64,000 nucleotides of DNA from Mikania micrantha. Its lineage: Eukaryota; Streptophyta; Magnoliopsida; Asterales; Asteraceae. The translations under genes were made by a program, and so were the position numbers. This document shows, one piece after another, positions 22,960-37,900 of this stretch. Where the stretch lies: NCBI GenBank assembly GCA_009363875.1, contig CM018695.1, positions 67,206,907 through 67,270,906 on the forward strand, written 5' to 3'. The notes below the pieces were generated by a model that saw only the letters and a program-made list of their open reading frames with translations, had not been told where the DNA came from and did no database searches. Every line of letters starts with the position of its first letter. Within the stretch, counting starts at the first letter, position 1.

Positions 22960-25900
22960 GTAAGCCATTTTTTTAAAAAAAGATTTTCCACTTTTAAATT
23001 AGTCTTTTTTATACAAATGTTTATATATTTACTAATTAATTAACCCATTTCCTGCTGGCTGGTGCAATAAAGGAACACTCGGGAGTTGCAGTTGAAGCAG
23101 GTACATCAACCGATCACTTGAAGGTAATTATAACTTTCTTTTCGCTTATTGGTATGTTTGTTTGTTAAATAAATGTTTGCTGTAATTTCTGAACCCGAGT
23201 TCACAACTCAGTGAAGTAGGGGACGGAACTTGAACCACTTGAACTCGTTAGATATTATAATCAAGTTTGAGTTATATTTCTTGGTTAATTAATAAAAATT
23301 TGAAATTGTGTTGTTTTGATATCGAATTTCCCATGGGAGGCCCTTAGAATTAAGGTGCCCAGGAGCAGACGGAAAAAAAATATAGGATTTCTCATATTTT
23401 TATTATATATTTTGGTTTCCTAGGTTCTATCTTTTCCATATTTAGAGGAGCAATTTACGTTAATGTTTTGCCTATATATTTTGGGTTGTAATCTTCGGTA
23501 GAACAATAATCAAAAAGAACAATTTCCTGCCGCTGCTCTTCCGATCTCAATATGGTACCAGAGCAGGTTTCACAAACCTAGTTCATATCAACCTTGATTC
23601 TAAAGATGGCAGGAGACGAAGAACAAAACAAGACCAAGAATGGAGAAGGGTCCAACGGTGCAATCGGATACGACTCGCCATATTACCTTCACCCATCTGA
23701 CTTCCCCAAACAACTACATGTGAACGATGTTCTCACCGACAACAATTACGCGGACTGGAGTCAAGAGATGATAAACTTTCTCTTTGCCAAAAACAAGATG
23801 GAGTTCGTTGACGGGACAATCAAGAAACCGGAGAAAACTTCCAAAGAGTACATGCCGTGGATGCGTGTGGATGCCATGATAAAGGGTTGGTTGACAACCG
23901 CAATGGAGAAAAACATAAGAAATAGCGTAAAGTATGCAGGTACGGCATCAGAAATATGGTTGGATCTAAATGAACGCTTTGGGAAGGAGAGTGCCCCTAG
24001 GGCATATGAATTAAAGCAAAAAATTGCCTCTGCTCGACAAGGAGGCACTTCTGTTTCCACTTATTTTACTAAATTGAGATCAATATGGGATGAAGCTCAA
24101 TCCATACATCCATTCCCTCGATGCTCCTGTAACAAATGTGAATGTGATGTTGGTAAAAAAATTAATGAGCATCAAGAGAAAGAACACCTTTATGAATTTC
24201 TTATGGGTTTGGATGCTGAATTTACGGTCATTAGAACTCAGATCTTAGCTACGAAACCGGTTCCTTCCATTGGAACGGCATATCACATGGTAGCCGAGGA
24301 TGAGAGACAGAGAGCCATCTCGAATGAAAGCAAAACACCACATGAACATGCAGCATTCAAGGCCTTCCAAAGACATGATTATTCTTCGGTTCAGAACAAA
24401 GACAAGGGTGGTGCAAAATTGATGAAAGGAGGAAACGAACACTGTACCTTTTGCAACAGAGACGGTCATAAGCGTGAGGGTTGTTTCAAATTAATCGGGT
24501 ATCCAGATTGGTGGCCGGGAAAGAAAGGAGAAAAGATCAAAGCCAAAGCTGCATGTGTTGAGATAGAATCAAGTCCCATTCCCGGCTTGACATATGAAAA
24601 CTATCAACTTCTCATGAAGCACTTTTTTGGAACGGGTAATGATGAGGGTACAAAGCTTGTTGCTAACATGACTCACAAGGAAAACAATGAAGGTGAGTGG
24701 ATTATTGATTCGGGTTGCACTGAATATATTACTCACTTACCTAACATCCTTGTTAACAAGAAAACTACCCCTCTTGAGGCTCCTGTTGTCATCCCTAATG
24801 GAGATTCTATTCCAGTAAAAGGTAAAGGGGACTACACTTTACCAGGAGGAGCAAAAGTGAATGGGGTTCTTTATGTCCCAGATTTTAAATACAATCTTCT
24901 TTCTGTTAGTCGTCTTTGTCGTGATCTTCAATGTTCCATATCATTTTTTCCTAGTTTTTGTATCATGCAGGGACTACAGAGGAGGAACTTGATTGGTGCG
25001 GGTAGATGCGAAGGGGGACTATACCGAATGAAGATGATTCAAGAAAGAAAGGCCATGGTAACCACAGTTGAGACATGGCACCAAAGGCTTGGACATGCTT
25101 CAAAAGGAAAACTTGCTAAGATAAATTTTCTTAATAATAGTACGTTTGATTTGAGCATTTTTTGTGATTCTTGTGCAAAGGCAAAGCATACTAGAACTTC
25201 TTTTCCTTCTAGTTTTATTAAAACTAGTGCTCCTTTTCAATTAATTCATTGTGATGTTTGGGGAGGTTATCGGATACCGTCATATACAAGGGCCAATTAT
25301 TTTCTTACAATAGTTGACGATTTTAGTAGAGCGGTTTGGATATTCCTTATTAAACATAAAAGTGAAGCAAGTAAATGTCTCATAAATTTTCATAAAATGG
25401 TCGAAGTTCAATTTGAAAAACAAATTAAAAGGGTGCGGTGTGACAATGGTGGGGAATTTACCTCCAATAACATGTTAGATTTTTACAAAGAAAAGGGAAT
25501 TTTGTTAGAAACCACATGCCCTCATACTCCTCAACAAAACGGTGTTGTTGAGAGGAAGCATAGACATTTACTCGAAACCGCTCGCGCCTTGAGGTTTGGA
25601 GCAAATATTCCTAAACAATTTTGGGGGGAGTGTATTTTAACCGCGGCCTATGTGATCAATCGCCTCCCATCCAAAGTCATTAAAAACAAAACCCCTTTTG
25701 AATTGATTTGGAATCAAAAACCAAATTATGATTTTTTAAAGGTTTTTGGATGCCTTGTTTATTTTAAAAACACCAATACAAAAGGAGATAAGTTTGAAGA
25801 AAGGGGGAAGCCGGGGGTTTTTCTTGGATATCCTCCGGGGACCAAAGGTTACAAAATCCTTGATCTTAAGACTAGAAAAATAATAGTCAGCAGAGACGTT

Positions 25901-28900
25901 GACTTTTATGAAGAAAATTTTCCTTTCAAAAATGCTCAAAGCAACAATGATAAATGTATAGAGGAACCGATAAAATGCCATGATTGCCACTGTCATGATG
26001 AGCCTTACTTAAAAAAAACAAAGAACAAAATCCAATAGTGCAAGGCCCACAAACAGATGGCTACGAGCTGAACAATGAACAATATGGTCCATGTGATCAT
26101 GATCAGGAGGATAATGATGCAAGCCAAGAAAACAGTGTTGAGCAACCCAATGAAACGGCATTTAATAATGAAGTCGAGAACAATATATTGGGTGATGAAA
26201 TCGAAAATCAAGATGAAACAAGGCCCACTCGAGCAAAGTCTCAGCCACAAAAATTCAAAGATTACGTTGTACAAGTTCCCCCTTCGGTCAAACACCCGAC
26301 AACATCCGATCAGGTTGCCTCCACGGTATGCTATCCAATTTCTAATTTTGTTTCTTATGAAAAATTCTCCACTAATCATAAAGCCTTTTTAACGGCCATC
26401 ACTAATAATGATGAACCGAAGTGTTTCAAACAAGCTGCACAGGATGCTCGATGGTGTGAAGCTATGAAAAAGGAGGTTAAAGCTCTAGAAGAAAATGGAA
26501 CTTGGACCTTAGAGGATTTACCTGAAGGAAAACGAGCCATAGATTCAAAGTGGGTCTATAAGATCAAGTTCAAACCCAATGGTGAAGTTGAAAGATACAA
26601 GGCTCGTCTGGTTGCAAAAGGGTTCACTCAAATGGAAGGAGTGGATTATCATGACACCTTTGCACCAGTAGCTAAACTGGTTACAGTTCGAACTCTATTG
26701 GCGGTGGCTGTCAAAAGGGACTGGATCATTCATCAACTTGACGTAAACAATGCGTTTCTACATGGAGACCTGGATGAGGAAGTGTACATGAAAATACCTC
26801 AAGGTTTCTCTAATGACAATGAAACTCGAGTTTGTCGTCTAAGAAAATCTTTATATGGATTAAAGCAAGCCTCACGCAATTGGTATCACAAGTTCACCAC
26901 TTTTCTTTTAAGTCTGAACTTTAGACAGTCCAAGGCTGATCATTCTTTATTTATTTATGAGACCGGTGGCACAATAATGGTTGTCTTGATTTATGTGGAT
27001 GATGTAATTATTACCGGCAATTGTCTGACCAAAATTCAAGAAACCAAGAAGAAAATATTTTAGCCTAAAATATTTTCTTGGAATAGAGGTGGCTAAAACG
27101 AGCAATGGCCTAGTCTTAAGCCAACGAAAATACACGTTGGATATTCTACAAGATTGTGGGAAGTTAGGTTGCAAACCTAGTTCTTTTCCCATTGAACAGG
27201 GCTTGAAATTAGACAAAGGAGAGAATGAACCACGAGTTGACGCGAGCCAATATCGTCGATTAATCGGGCGTCTTCTTTACCTCCAAGCCACTCGGCCAGA
27301 CATTACCTACGCCGTAAATGTTTTGAGCCAGTTTGTGGCTGACCCGCGAAGCAACCACCTAGAGGCAGTGAATCGTGTCCTTGGATATTTAAAGGCCACA
27401 CCTGGCCAAGGCATCCTCCTTTCTCGATCAGGAGATCCTGTCTTAACCGCTTATTGCGACTCTGACTGGCTAGGCTGTCCTTATACGAGGCGGTCACGCA
27501 CTGGTTATTTTCTCTTACTAGGTGCGACTCCCATCTCTTGGAGAACAAAGAAGCAATCTGTAGTTTCACGCTCTTCAGCTGAAGCCGAATACGGAGCGAT
27601 GGCATCAACAGTTAGTGAGATCATTTGGGTTCGTTGGTTGCTTAGTGAATTGCAGGTTCACATTACGCTGCCGACACCCTTATTTTGTGATAATCAAGCA
27701 GCCCGACATATAGCCAATAATCCGGTTTTCCATGAAAGAACCAAACATGTCGAAATGGACTGTTACTTTGTTCGTGAACGTGTTGAATCCAAAGAAATAG
27801 TGCCTATGAATATCAGCAGCAAAATGCAAGTAGCAGATCTACTAACTAAAGGGCTTACAACACAACAACTTCACTTTCATCTTGGCAAGATTGGCATTGC
27901 AAATTTGCATGCTTCATCTTGAGGGGGAATATAGGATTTCTCATATTTTTATTATATATTTTGGTTTCCTAGTTTCTATCTTTTCCATATTTAGAGGAGC
28001 AATTTACGTTAATGTTTTGCCTATATATTTTGGGTTGTAATCTTCGGTAGAACAATAATCAAAAAGAACAATTTCCTTCCGCTGCTCTTCCGATCTCAAT
28101 AAAAAAACCCTAGCGAATACAATATTATAGCAGGGGTGTTCAAAATAATATAAAATTGAACCGTATTCGTAACTGAAAAAACCCAATTCTGTTCCTAACT
28201 GAATTCGGTTTTCAGTTCGGTTTCTAACTCTATCCGAATTCCGAATCATGTTTCCTATTCGGATCTGAATTCGGAATTTCGTTTTTCAGTTCAGTTATCT
28301 GTTCTAGATTTTTTTTAAAGTCAATTTGTTTGGTTTATTCGGTTAACCGATTAAACCTAATTTAGATTTAAATTTATTATTTTATTAATAATTTATAAGG
28401 TAAAATTTGATTATTCTCTTTTAACCGGTTTATTTGGTTTGTAATCGGTTTATTTGGTTGCATTTGGTTTCTAACCGGTTTATTTGGCTTTTAATCGGTT
28501 TATTCGGTTTGTTTAGTATTAACCAAAACCGAACGAAAAAACTTCCAGAATTCGGTTCGGTTTTCGGATAGGGAAAAAAATTGAAAACGGATTAAACTGA
28601 ACCAATGAACACCCCTAGTTTAAAGAGCATGAAAGTAACTTTCTATACTTTAAAGGGAATTACTTTTTGCACATATTAAATCATGTGTCTATAAATAGTT
28701 TTTTTCTAGTTATCTGTAACTTTTTGGCTCTTGTTTGAATGAATCTCTATATGCACGTATATTTCAAAAAAAAGTGTGCCCCCCAAAAAAACAGGCCAAG
28801 GACGAAGGTCGGGTTTGCCCCTCCCCCAGGCCGCCTCGGGAATTCGCCACTTGAACTGGTATCAGAGCAAAAAAAAGATCAATGAGGACTTGAAGACTGA

Positions 28901-31900
28901 TTAAACTGTTATAGAAAGTTTGAACTTGATCCACGCCGAGCTCGAAGGGCTTTGATGACTCAAGGTTCATATTAGGGAAAGGAAAGTGAGGGGAAGATGG
29001 GGCAGCCCTCGGCCCGATCACCCAATTCGCTCCAACAGCAGGCATGGTTTTGTAGTCAAAGCAACTTCGTCACTTTCGTGTACCCATCGGACGGCAGCCC
29101 TATCGGTCATTGAGGAATACTTAGGCTTAGAGGGTGGTCCCCCTTTCTCATGTAAAAGCGATCAGAATTTGAACACGCCGCATTTTACTGGGAAGGATCG
29201 AACCATGGAAACGAATCTACAGGGCTATCACCTTCATTGGCCAGATCTTCCAACCTTTTCACATTTACAGTTCACAGCGCCCTTGACTAAACTAATCTAA
29301 TAGAAAGTAAAGGGGCTTGAAAGCTTACCTGATTATTAGAGAAAGGTTTGGAACCCTAGTTTTGGAGTTTTCGCCCCAACCTAGGTTAGCCACGGGAGGC
29401 AAGCGTTAGATCGTAGCTTGCTGCTGAAAAATGTAATAGGCTATCGCAGCTCGCTTCTCTCTTCAAGCTCCGCCCCCTTACTCAACGTCTTCATCTATAA
29501 AGAAGGCCCTTTCTCCAGAAGAGAAGAAGGTAGCTGGTTTTTCCATCATCCAAAAAAGAGAATGAAATGTGGCGAAAAAGAAATGAACACTTTGCTGAGG
29601 AACGAAGCTTCGTCTTTGTTTTTCTTCAAAGCCCGAATCCGCTCTCGTCTCCACCCTGTTGCTAGATGGGATAGGGCTTTTCACATACTTGAGATAAGAC
29701 AGATCTTTTTTAGGCATGAAATAGGCCGAGAGAAAAGTATCAGTTTTACATAGATGAGCAGCAAGTTTAGAAATGAATGCTCAAGTCTGTCACTTAGAAG
29801 ATAGGATGGTATTGACCCGGACAATTTATATTCCTTCTTACGGTTATATCCTCTTTGATATGCCCTTCAGGTATAGGGGAGTAAGTAAGGTTTTCATTCG
29901 TTCCTTCCTTTCAATGCTTCCTCCATGCCTCTAGTACTGTAATATGAGGGAAAGCTCTAAGAGGAAGAATTATAAATCCTATTACATCTATAGACATTGC
30001 TACAATTATCCATGTTGACTTTGGTCAACTACACAATATTGGGATGTGTTAAAAGCCCAATATGCAGGTTTAGATCGGTAAGGAAGCGATTTACTTAAAG
30101 ATTATCGGTACTCGTAGGGAATTTATGTAAATAATTTGATTCTTGGTGTTCTTCACGGCAACAGACAAAACAAATATGTGTGTGTTTTTAGGAAGAACAC
30201 CAAGAATTGGCATCAGAGCCACGATCTAAAGGCTGTGGGGAAGCAAAGTCGATCGGAAAAATTGATTAAAGCCTTGCAAATCGTTTGGTAATATCGATTC
30301 AGAAGGGGGAAAAAATCAATTCGGAAATACATTGATTAGAGTTATATTAATATTTCCGACTGTTTCCTTGACCTTTTCTTTTAAAAAATTATTATTTTAC
30401 CAAAATAAATGTCTTTTCCTTCCTTTAATTGAAAAATGATGCTTTTGCACTTTTTTAGTTATTCAAGGTTCCCGTTAAAATCATTATTAATTATCTATCC
30501 TAGTTAGGATAAGGATTATAGAAAATCCCAACAAAGTTTACCCGTTAGAACAATTCTGTTAAATTGTTAAGTAAACATGTCGGATCAAAAGGAGTTAAAA
30601 ATAATAAAGAAATTGGTCTACACAAGGAAGGAGGATCTATGACACATTTTCAATATCCTATGTTGAATGCCACAAATATACTACATGGTCAATCAGAATA
30701 TAAAACCATACTGAAGGCAAACGGATTATGGGACATGATAGAACCTAGTGCCAATACTCAAACCGATGAAAAGAAAGATATGACTGTAACTGCATATCAA
30801 TTTCAAGCATTACCAGAAGAAATAATAATACAAATTGCGAATTGTAAAAGTGCAAAAGAAATTTGGGATGCACTTAAACTAGGAATGTTGGTGTAGATCA
30901 AGTACAAAAGGCACGTCTTCAAACACTGAAGACAGAATTTGAAATGTTAAAGATGAAGGAGGAAGATACTATTGATTCATTCACTGCAAAACTTAATGGT
31001 ATTGTTACACAGGCAAATAATCTTGGTACGATATATGATCAATCAACGTTTGTGCGAAAACTGTTAAGTTCAGTGCCAAAGAGGTTTGTTATTGCTGCAA
31101 CAATCGAACAATTCGCTAATTTAGAAGCAACTACTTTAGATGAAATTATTAGAAGATTAAAAGCTTTTGAAGAAAGGACTAGTTTGATAAAAGAAGATTC
31201 AAAGAATAATCAAGGAAAGGTTTTGTTTTCACAACATGATAACAAGTCAAGTCAAGGAAAACACTTTGTACGAAGAAGGTTTAATTCATCACAAAGAAAT
31301 AAAGGAAAGTTCAGACAAGAACAAGGCAATAAAAGTCAGATAAACTTCAGAAAAAATAACAAGTATTATGATGAAAGATGAAGGAATTCGAGAGACCAAA
31401 ACAAGTTTGAGTTTGACATAAACAAGGTAAGGTATTACAGCTGCAATAATTTTTTGACATTATGCCTCATATTGTCCAAAATCAAACCATGGAGGAAAAA
31501 AAAACCTCGTACAAGAAGAACAAGAAGATGATGAACCGACTCTCTTAATGTTACAAATAGAAGACATTAATACTCAAAAGATTTGCGAAGATATTTAAGA
31601 GTTTGTTCGTGTTAACAAAGATAGAATCAAGAAACACGAGATCTGTGAAAATGAATGAAAAGACTATGAAGACCATGGTCATGTTTAAGGGGGTGATTGT
31701 TGGATACAACTAATATTTACAATTAATAACCTTCTATCTACACACATTTGCATAACACCCTTTGACACTGATTGTTGGATACAACTAATATTTACAATTA
31801 ATAACCTTCTATTGCATAACACCCTTTGACACCATAATCATGTTTAATTCCAACATTGATACTTGGATAGTAGCACATTTTTTTTATTTTTTTCGCAAGA

Positions 31901-34900
31901 TACAACTAGTTGTGGCATAAAGCACACTCAAGGGAAAGAAACACTCTTGATTGACTAGGGACACTTTTTTGAATAGTCTCTAGTTTCTTGGTATTCACAA
32001 ACACATAACATTGTAGCACCTTCAAAGCATAAGAAAAAAGTAGTGAACAAGTTAAAGATGATAATATACAAAAAATAGTCTGAAAAAATGAAAATAAAAT
32101 GTCCATAGGAAAGAAGAGATGACCTCCCATATACCTGGGTTGACCGAAGCCTTGGTGGGAGATAGCGAGTATGCCATGACGGGGTTGGTTTCTTGGCTTG
32201 TTAACATTTGTAAGAAAGTCTGTTGATTTGGGTTAAAAGGGTTGCTTCCGGCCTGTGACTTCAGGCATGATCGTCGGAGTAAGCGCCATCATACTTACTA
32301 AAACATTCACTTTCCCCGGTGTTTATAAAGGTACAACTGACTCTGAGATGCTTTGAGTTGATGGAGTTAATGCGATAGAAAAGTCCTCTTCGTAAGACAT
32401 GACGCCTCTAAGATGTTCTTCTAGTATGTAGTTACTAACCAATTCCTGTAAGCAAGGGGAATTTTCCTTTACGCCTTCGAGGGTTGGTTATATCATATCT
32501 ATTATGTTGGAGACTGATGATTTTCCTCAGGGTTGCTCGTTCCTTCCATTCTTCCTTTGGCGAACTTTCAGCCCATGTAAAAAGTAATGAGAGAGTTAGC
32601 AAGAATCTATCCCACGGTGGGCGCCAAATGTTGTTGCAACATTCGTCTGCTCGAGCTATTCCTTGGGTTCTACTAAGAGAAGTAACAACCTGTTAGACTC
32701 ACCACAGCAGGTTCCTCCAGTGGTCAAAACTCCGATGTGAGAGTAAGCAGAATGATCTATAGAACGTATAACAAGTGAAAGTGTTTTGTGAGCGAATGAA
32801 CTTACCTTCCATGGCTTCATGTCTGCTCTATTAATACCGGGAGTTTCTTCCTCGCAAGATCTTCCTTTTTCCTTTTAAGTACGATAATCTTCCTTGCTTG
32901 TCTGTTTCTTTCTTGGTAATACTCCTTCCTGCCATTTGCGTATAACAAGTTGACTATTGTAGCTTCTCGAGCTTCATCATGTCATAGCCGTTTTATCCTT
33001 TTGTCACACCCCAACCAATAGCAGAATATGTCGAGGCGTGATTTTGATTGTTCCAAAGATTGTGGTCTACTATTAAAGTCTATAAAATTAACATTTATTT
33101 TAAATATTCAAACAAACATTTAAACATTCCAATTTTCCAACATTCAACAATCCAACATTGCAATAATAAATTCAGCATAATATAAATTGTTTATTTTATA
33201 AACTAGGTCCCCTAATCCTAACTTATGTCTTCACCATCTTTCAATTCCTTGTCACACATGTAAATTACATTTTGTCAACTATTTGCATAGTTGGTAAGCA
33301 CCCATACAAGTTATAATATATATATATATATAAAGTGATGCAATGCTAAGTCTAAGTGGTAATAAGCCTAGGTTTATATCCTTACAAGTTTATAGAAGCA
33401 TGCTAAGCCTAAAGAATTCATCACAAGTCATCACAACTATTTGTCATTCAACACGTATAAATAATCAAGTTCTTTCCTATGTCCTTTATAATAGTCCTTT
33501 ACTTTGTCCTCAAACATGTATTATAACCTAACCTGTAAACCAAGGCTTGCAAGACCTTGATTAAGTTAGTTAATATACAAGTTTGCAAACGTACACAATT
33601 CACCTTTTTAACACAAAAACCAAAGTCAATGCGAAGAAGGTATTTAATCATTCCTAGGCTACTTTTATGTATTACGAATATACATCAAAAATTCCAAGTC
33701 ATAACATTTTCTATCATTCAAGTAATTCATATAACACTTTAGACCAATATACCAAAGTAAGTAATTGCATCATGTTTGAACTCTATGAATACAAGAAGTT
33801 GAGATAAGACATATGTGACATTTCGAAAATTTACAAAAGTAAAAAGAGAAGTATAAGAATAACTCAGATGTCAAGCTTTGTCCACAAGATGTTCTTGAAT
33901 AAGATGGAAGTTTGTGAAGTCACAATTCATCCTATATTATGGTGTGAATTTGTATAAGTTCTAAAGTTTAAGCATTATCTTAACATGTCTATGTTCTCCT
34001 AATAGATCTCCTAAAAGGCAAAATCCCTAATTTAGAATTCGAAACCCCTATTTTTAGTTTTAAATAAATATAAAGAAAATATCTTACAGTGTTTGAATCG
34101 AGAATGATTATGATAATATTTTATTTAAAATAAAGTATTAATGTAAGATTCATAATTCAATTTCTTGAATTATATATAAATTGTCTTTTGTTTTAATACT
34201 TTGAATATTATTGAATTAATATTTATTTAAATTTACTAGAATAAAATGTCATGCTAAACTTTATAAATTAATTCCGAATATTTATTAAAATATTTTAAGA
34301 CAAAAATATATATAAAGGTATATATATACACTTATATATTACAAGAAACTAATATAATTGAGTTTTATTGTAAATAAATAATTTATATAAATAAACTGAT
34401 TTTTATGACTTCGGAATATTCAAAATAATTTCTAATTAGCCTTATACACAAAGCCAAATCATCCCCAATTTTTATGAACCATAAATCGAATCCGTTCCAA
34501 TTCGATTAATGGGCAGATTGTGAGAGCCTGAAACCTTAGGGTTTTTGTTCTTCATCTTAAACCGATTCTAATGCAACAAGAATTACCTTGATTGACGAAT
34601 ATTTGAGCGATTTATAGCAAGCCTCACTCTTAAAGCATCAACTCAAATAACTTTGCTAAGATAAAGTCAAATCTTGGATTTTTTTTTAACATCATTGTAA
34701 CACATCTACAACACTTTCTTATTTTATGAGTTTGCATAAATTCATCACCGTTTAAGACGTAACGTCGTTGTAAGTTTTATGCCTAAAACATTTACAGTGT
34801 TGTAACTTAAAACTTACAACGATGTTACATGTTAAACGGTAATGAATTTACGCAAACTCATAAAAAAAGAAAGTGTTGTAGATGTGTTACAATGATGTTC

Positions 34901-37900
34901 AAAAATAAATCCAAGATATAGCTTCATTTGGCATAGTTGTTTGAGTTAATGCTTTAAGAGTTATTTGAACATTTGGTCCAAAAATTAATTTTACGGACGA
35001 AAAAAGAGGGGGAGCGGTCGCCCCCGGCCCCATAAAGGCTTCACCCCAGTTGTTTCCCACAGCTTGAACCGATAACCTCAAGGTCACAAAGCAGCAACCT
35101 TACTGGTTGCTTTAAGGCCCACCCTCAACTTGAAAAACTGGTATGCATATCAAATAAATATGTCGATGTAGGAACAACTAAACAAGTCAAGTGTAAGAAT
35201 CTCCCTTGAAAATCATTATAAATTCTAGTATTATTGTTGATTTTAGTTGCTTGTTCATAGTTGATCTTGAGCAACATTGATATGGTCTAATCAATAATTT
35301 TATCAAATGCACACACAAACTAATGAACGACTTAGCTTGTTTGAACATTGGATAGTGGTAGTCGTGGTAAGGGACATATATAAAGTATAAAGTAGAGGAC
35401 CAAATAACAAATCATAGTCGTATGTGTTTTGTTTGCAGGTGTCGTAGTGGTCGATTAACTAGCCCATAACATCACCTCTTTCAAAGATTAATGCTTCATG
35501 TTTTGGACTGAAGCCTTTCTCTATATATATAGGGCATGTTAGTTTGAGTATAGGGTTCTTCTGTTACTTCTAGTTTTCTACATCATCATTATCAAGTCAT
35601 AAATGAAATCCCATGCCTACCCACCCTCCTTATTCTGCACTAACGACAATGTGAATGTTTGTTAATCTTAATGCAATTATGTGTGAAACTAATGATACTT
35701 CTATTATATTATAAATTAGCTTAATTTTGGGTGTCTTGTGTATATATTTTTAACTTTTCTAGACATAAATGAAAAAGGTACTAGCATCATACTTTTTGGT
35801 TCTGGCATTGTTAATTATTTCTTTTATACATAACGTTGCAGGGGAAAGATTTTGAACACTTGAGGATTGGATTAGATGTTATAAAGAGGGCAACTGAGAA
35901 TTTTGATAATAAATATTACATTGGGTCAGGCGGGTTTGGTGTGGTTTACAGAGCAGATTCGGAACATTTTGATTCCTTTGTAATGAAAGACAACAATAAA
36001 TTAGAAGCACCTAAGAAATGTGGCACAGTAGCCATAAAATGTATCACTAAAAGAGAAGACACACAAGGAGAACAAGGGTTCATTGCAGAAATTGAAACAC
36101 TTAGCACTTGCAAGCATCCTAACATTGTATCTCTTCTTGGCTTCTGTCATGAAGATTCTCATATGATCCTAGTCTATGAGCTTATTGCTAATGGAAGCCT
36201 TGATGATTATCTGGGAATGGAAGGAAAGATGACTAATCTTACTTGGGTGCAGCGAATCAAAATTTGCATCGGTATTGCACAAGGATTGGATTATATTCAT
36301 ACCACGATGGGCAACAGACAAAAGATAATCCACCGTGACATTAAAAGTGCCAACATTCTATTGGGCGAGAACTTGCAAGCGAAGATTGCTGATTTTGGAC
36401 TCTCAAGATTCCACCCACTCAATCATACAAACAGCACTATCATAACAAACATGGTCGTAGGCACACAAGTGTACTGTGATCCTGAATATAAGAGCACAGG
36501 CCATTTGAAAAAAGAGTCAGATGTTTACTCATTTGGTGTGGTTTTATTTGAGCTCCTGACAGGGAGATTGGCTTATGATTTGGTTTACACCAACGAAAAT
36601 GAAAACGGTCTTGCACCCATTGTCCGACAACACTTTAAAAGCAAAGGAACATTAAAGGAAATGTTAGATCCTAAGTTACAGGAAGAAAGTTATGAAAAAG
36701 GTTTTACTCTAAGTAAAGGACCCAATAAAGATTCTTTGCGTATATTTTCAAAAATCGGGTATCAATGTTTGTCTGAAAAGCAAGAACATCGTCCAACAAT
36801 GAAAGCTGTCATCAAGGAACTTGAGGAAGCATTAAAGTGGCAGGTAAATCAAATTCTTAACAATGTAAAATTTTCCTTTTTCTTTCCTTTCATATTCTAT
36901 TATCTCCTAGACTCCTATAAATCAATAAAAGCATGTCAACAAATTTTTAACTCGTAATTAATTTACCAAGTCCATGAAATAGCGTGTCTTATCAAATTTC
37001 AGAATTTCATTAATACATATCTAAATAGTTGCTATGTTTTCATCTATATGTCATTACTCCTCGCGAACTTTCATTTTTTCATGTGTATTAAACGATTTTC
37101 TTTTAAAAAATTTAAATGCCTATTCATCTTATATGAAACCGTGTGTTTATGCATATATGAGATTTGTGTGATCACAACAAAGCTTCACGAATAGAGAAGA
37201 AAAGTAGAACTATTATTTATTGATGGTGTTACAAAGCAAACCTTCAAGTCCTTTAAATAAACATCAACAACCAACCTAGTAATCTATGTTAAACTCCTTA
37301 TTCTAAAACTTATCTACTCAAATGAATAAATATAATAATTTAATCTTGTATTATTATTGTCCCTCTTTTCACTTTATGTTCTCCCTTTGGGATCTATCTA
37401 GCCATATTTGGTATTGCCAACTTTATCACTCTTCCAAATTCATTATCTCTGCAAAATCTAATTAACTTTGGACCTAATAAACATTCGGTAAACATATCTG
37501 CAACTTGGCTTTCTATATTAACATACTCGGAGTTTACTTATTTCTGGCTTTCTGCAGCAGTTTTTCACTCACAAAGTGACAGTGAACCTCAATAACTTTG
37601 GATATGAATAGCCATATGTAACGGATGTTAACGTAGACATTATTTGACGGTTTGGAATATGCTATTTGAGAGTATCACAACGAAACAAACATTGCCCAAA
37701 ATGAAGATAAGATAAATGAGATATCAATGCTCAAAGTTTGGAGTGTGAGAAAGTGAAATCGCGCATAGAAAGCTTCCATAGAAACGAAGTGCTTCCAAAG
37801 AATTTGTTACAAAAGGTTGCAACTAGGTTGCATTAGTCGAAGTTACATGAAATCCCAAAATCGAATAGAGATATACGCGGTTGCAATAATACAAACTTGA

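Noticed and set aside
33002..34600. Full solo LTR on the minus strand
   Set aside because: Only one convincing terminus was found and no matching target duplication, so it is listed as a degenerate LTR only.
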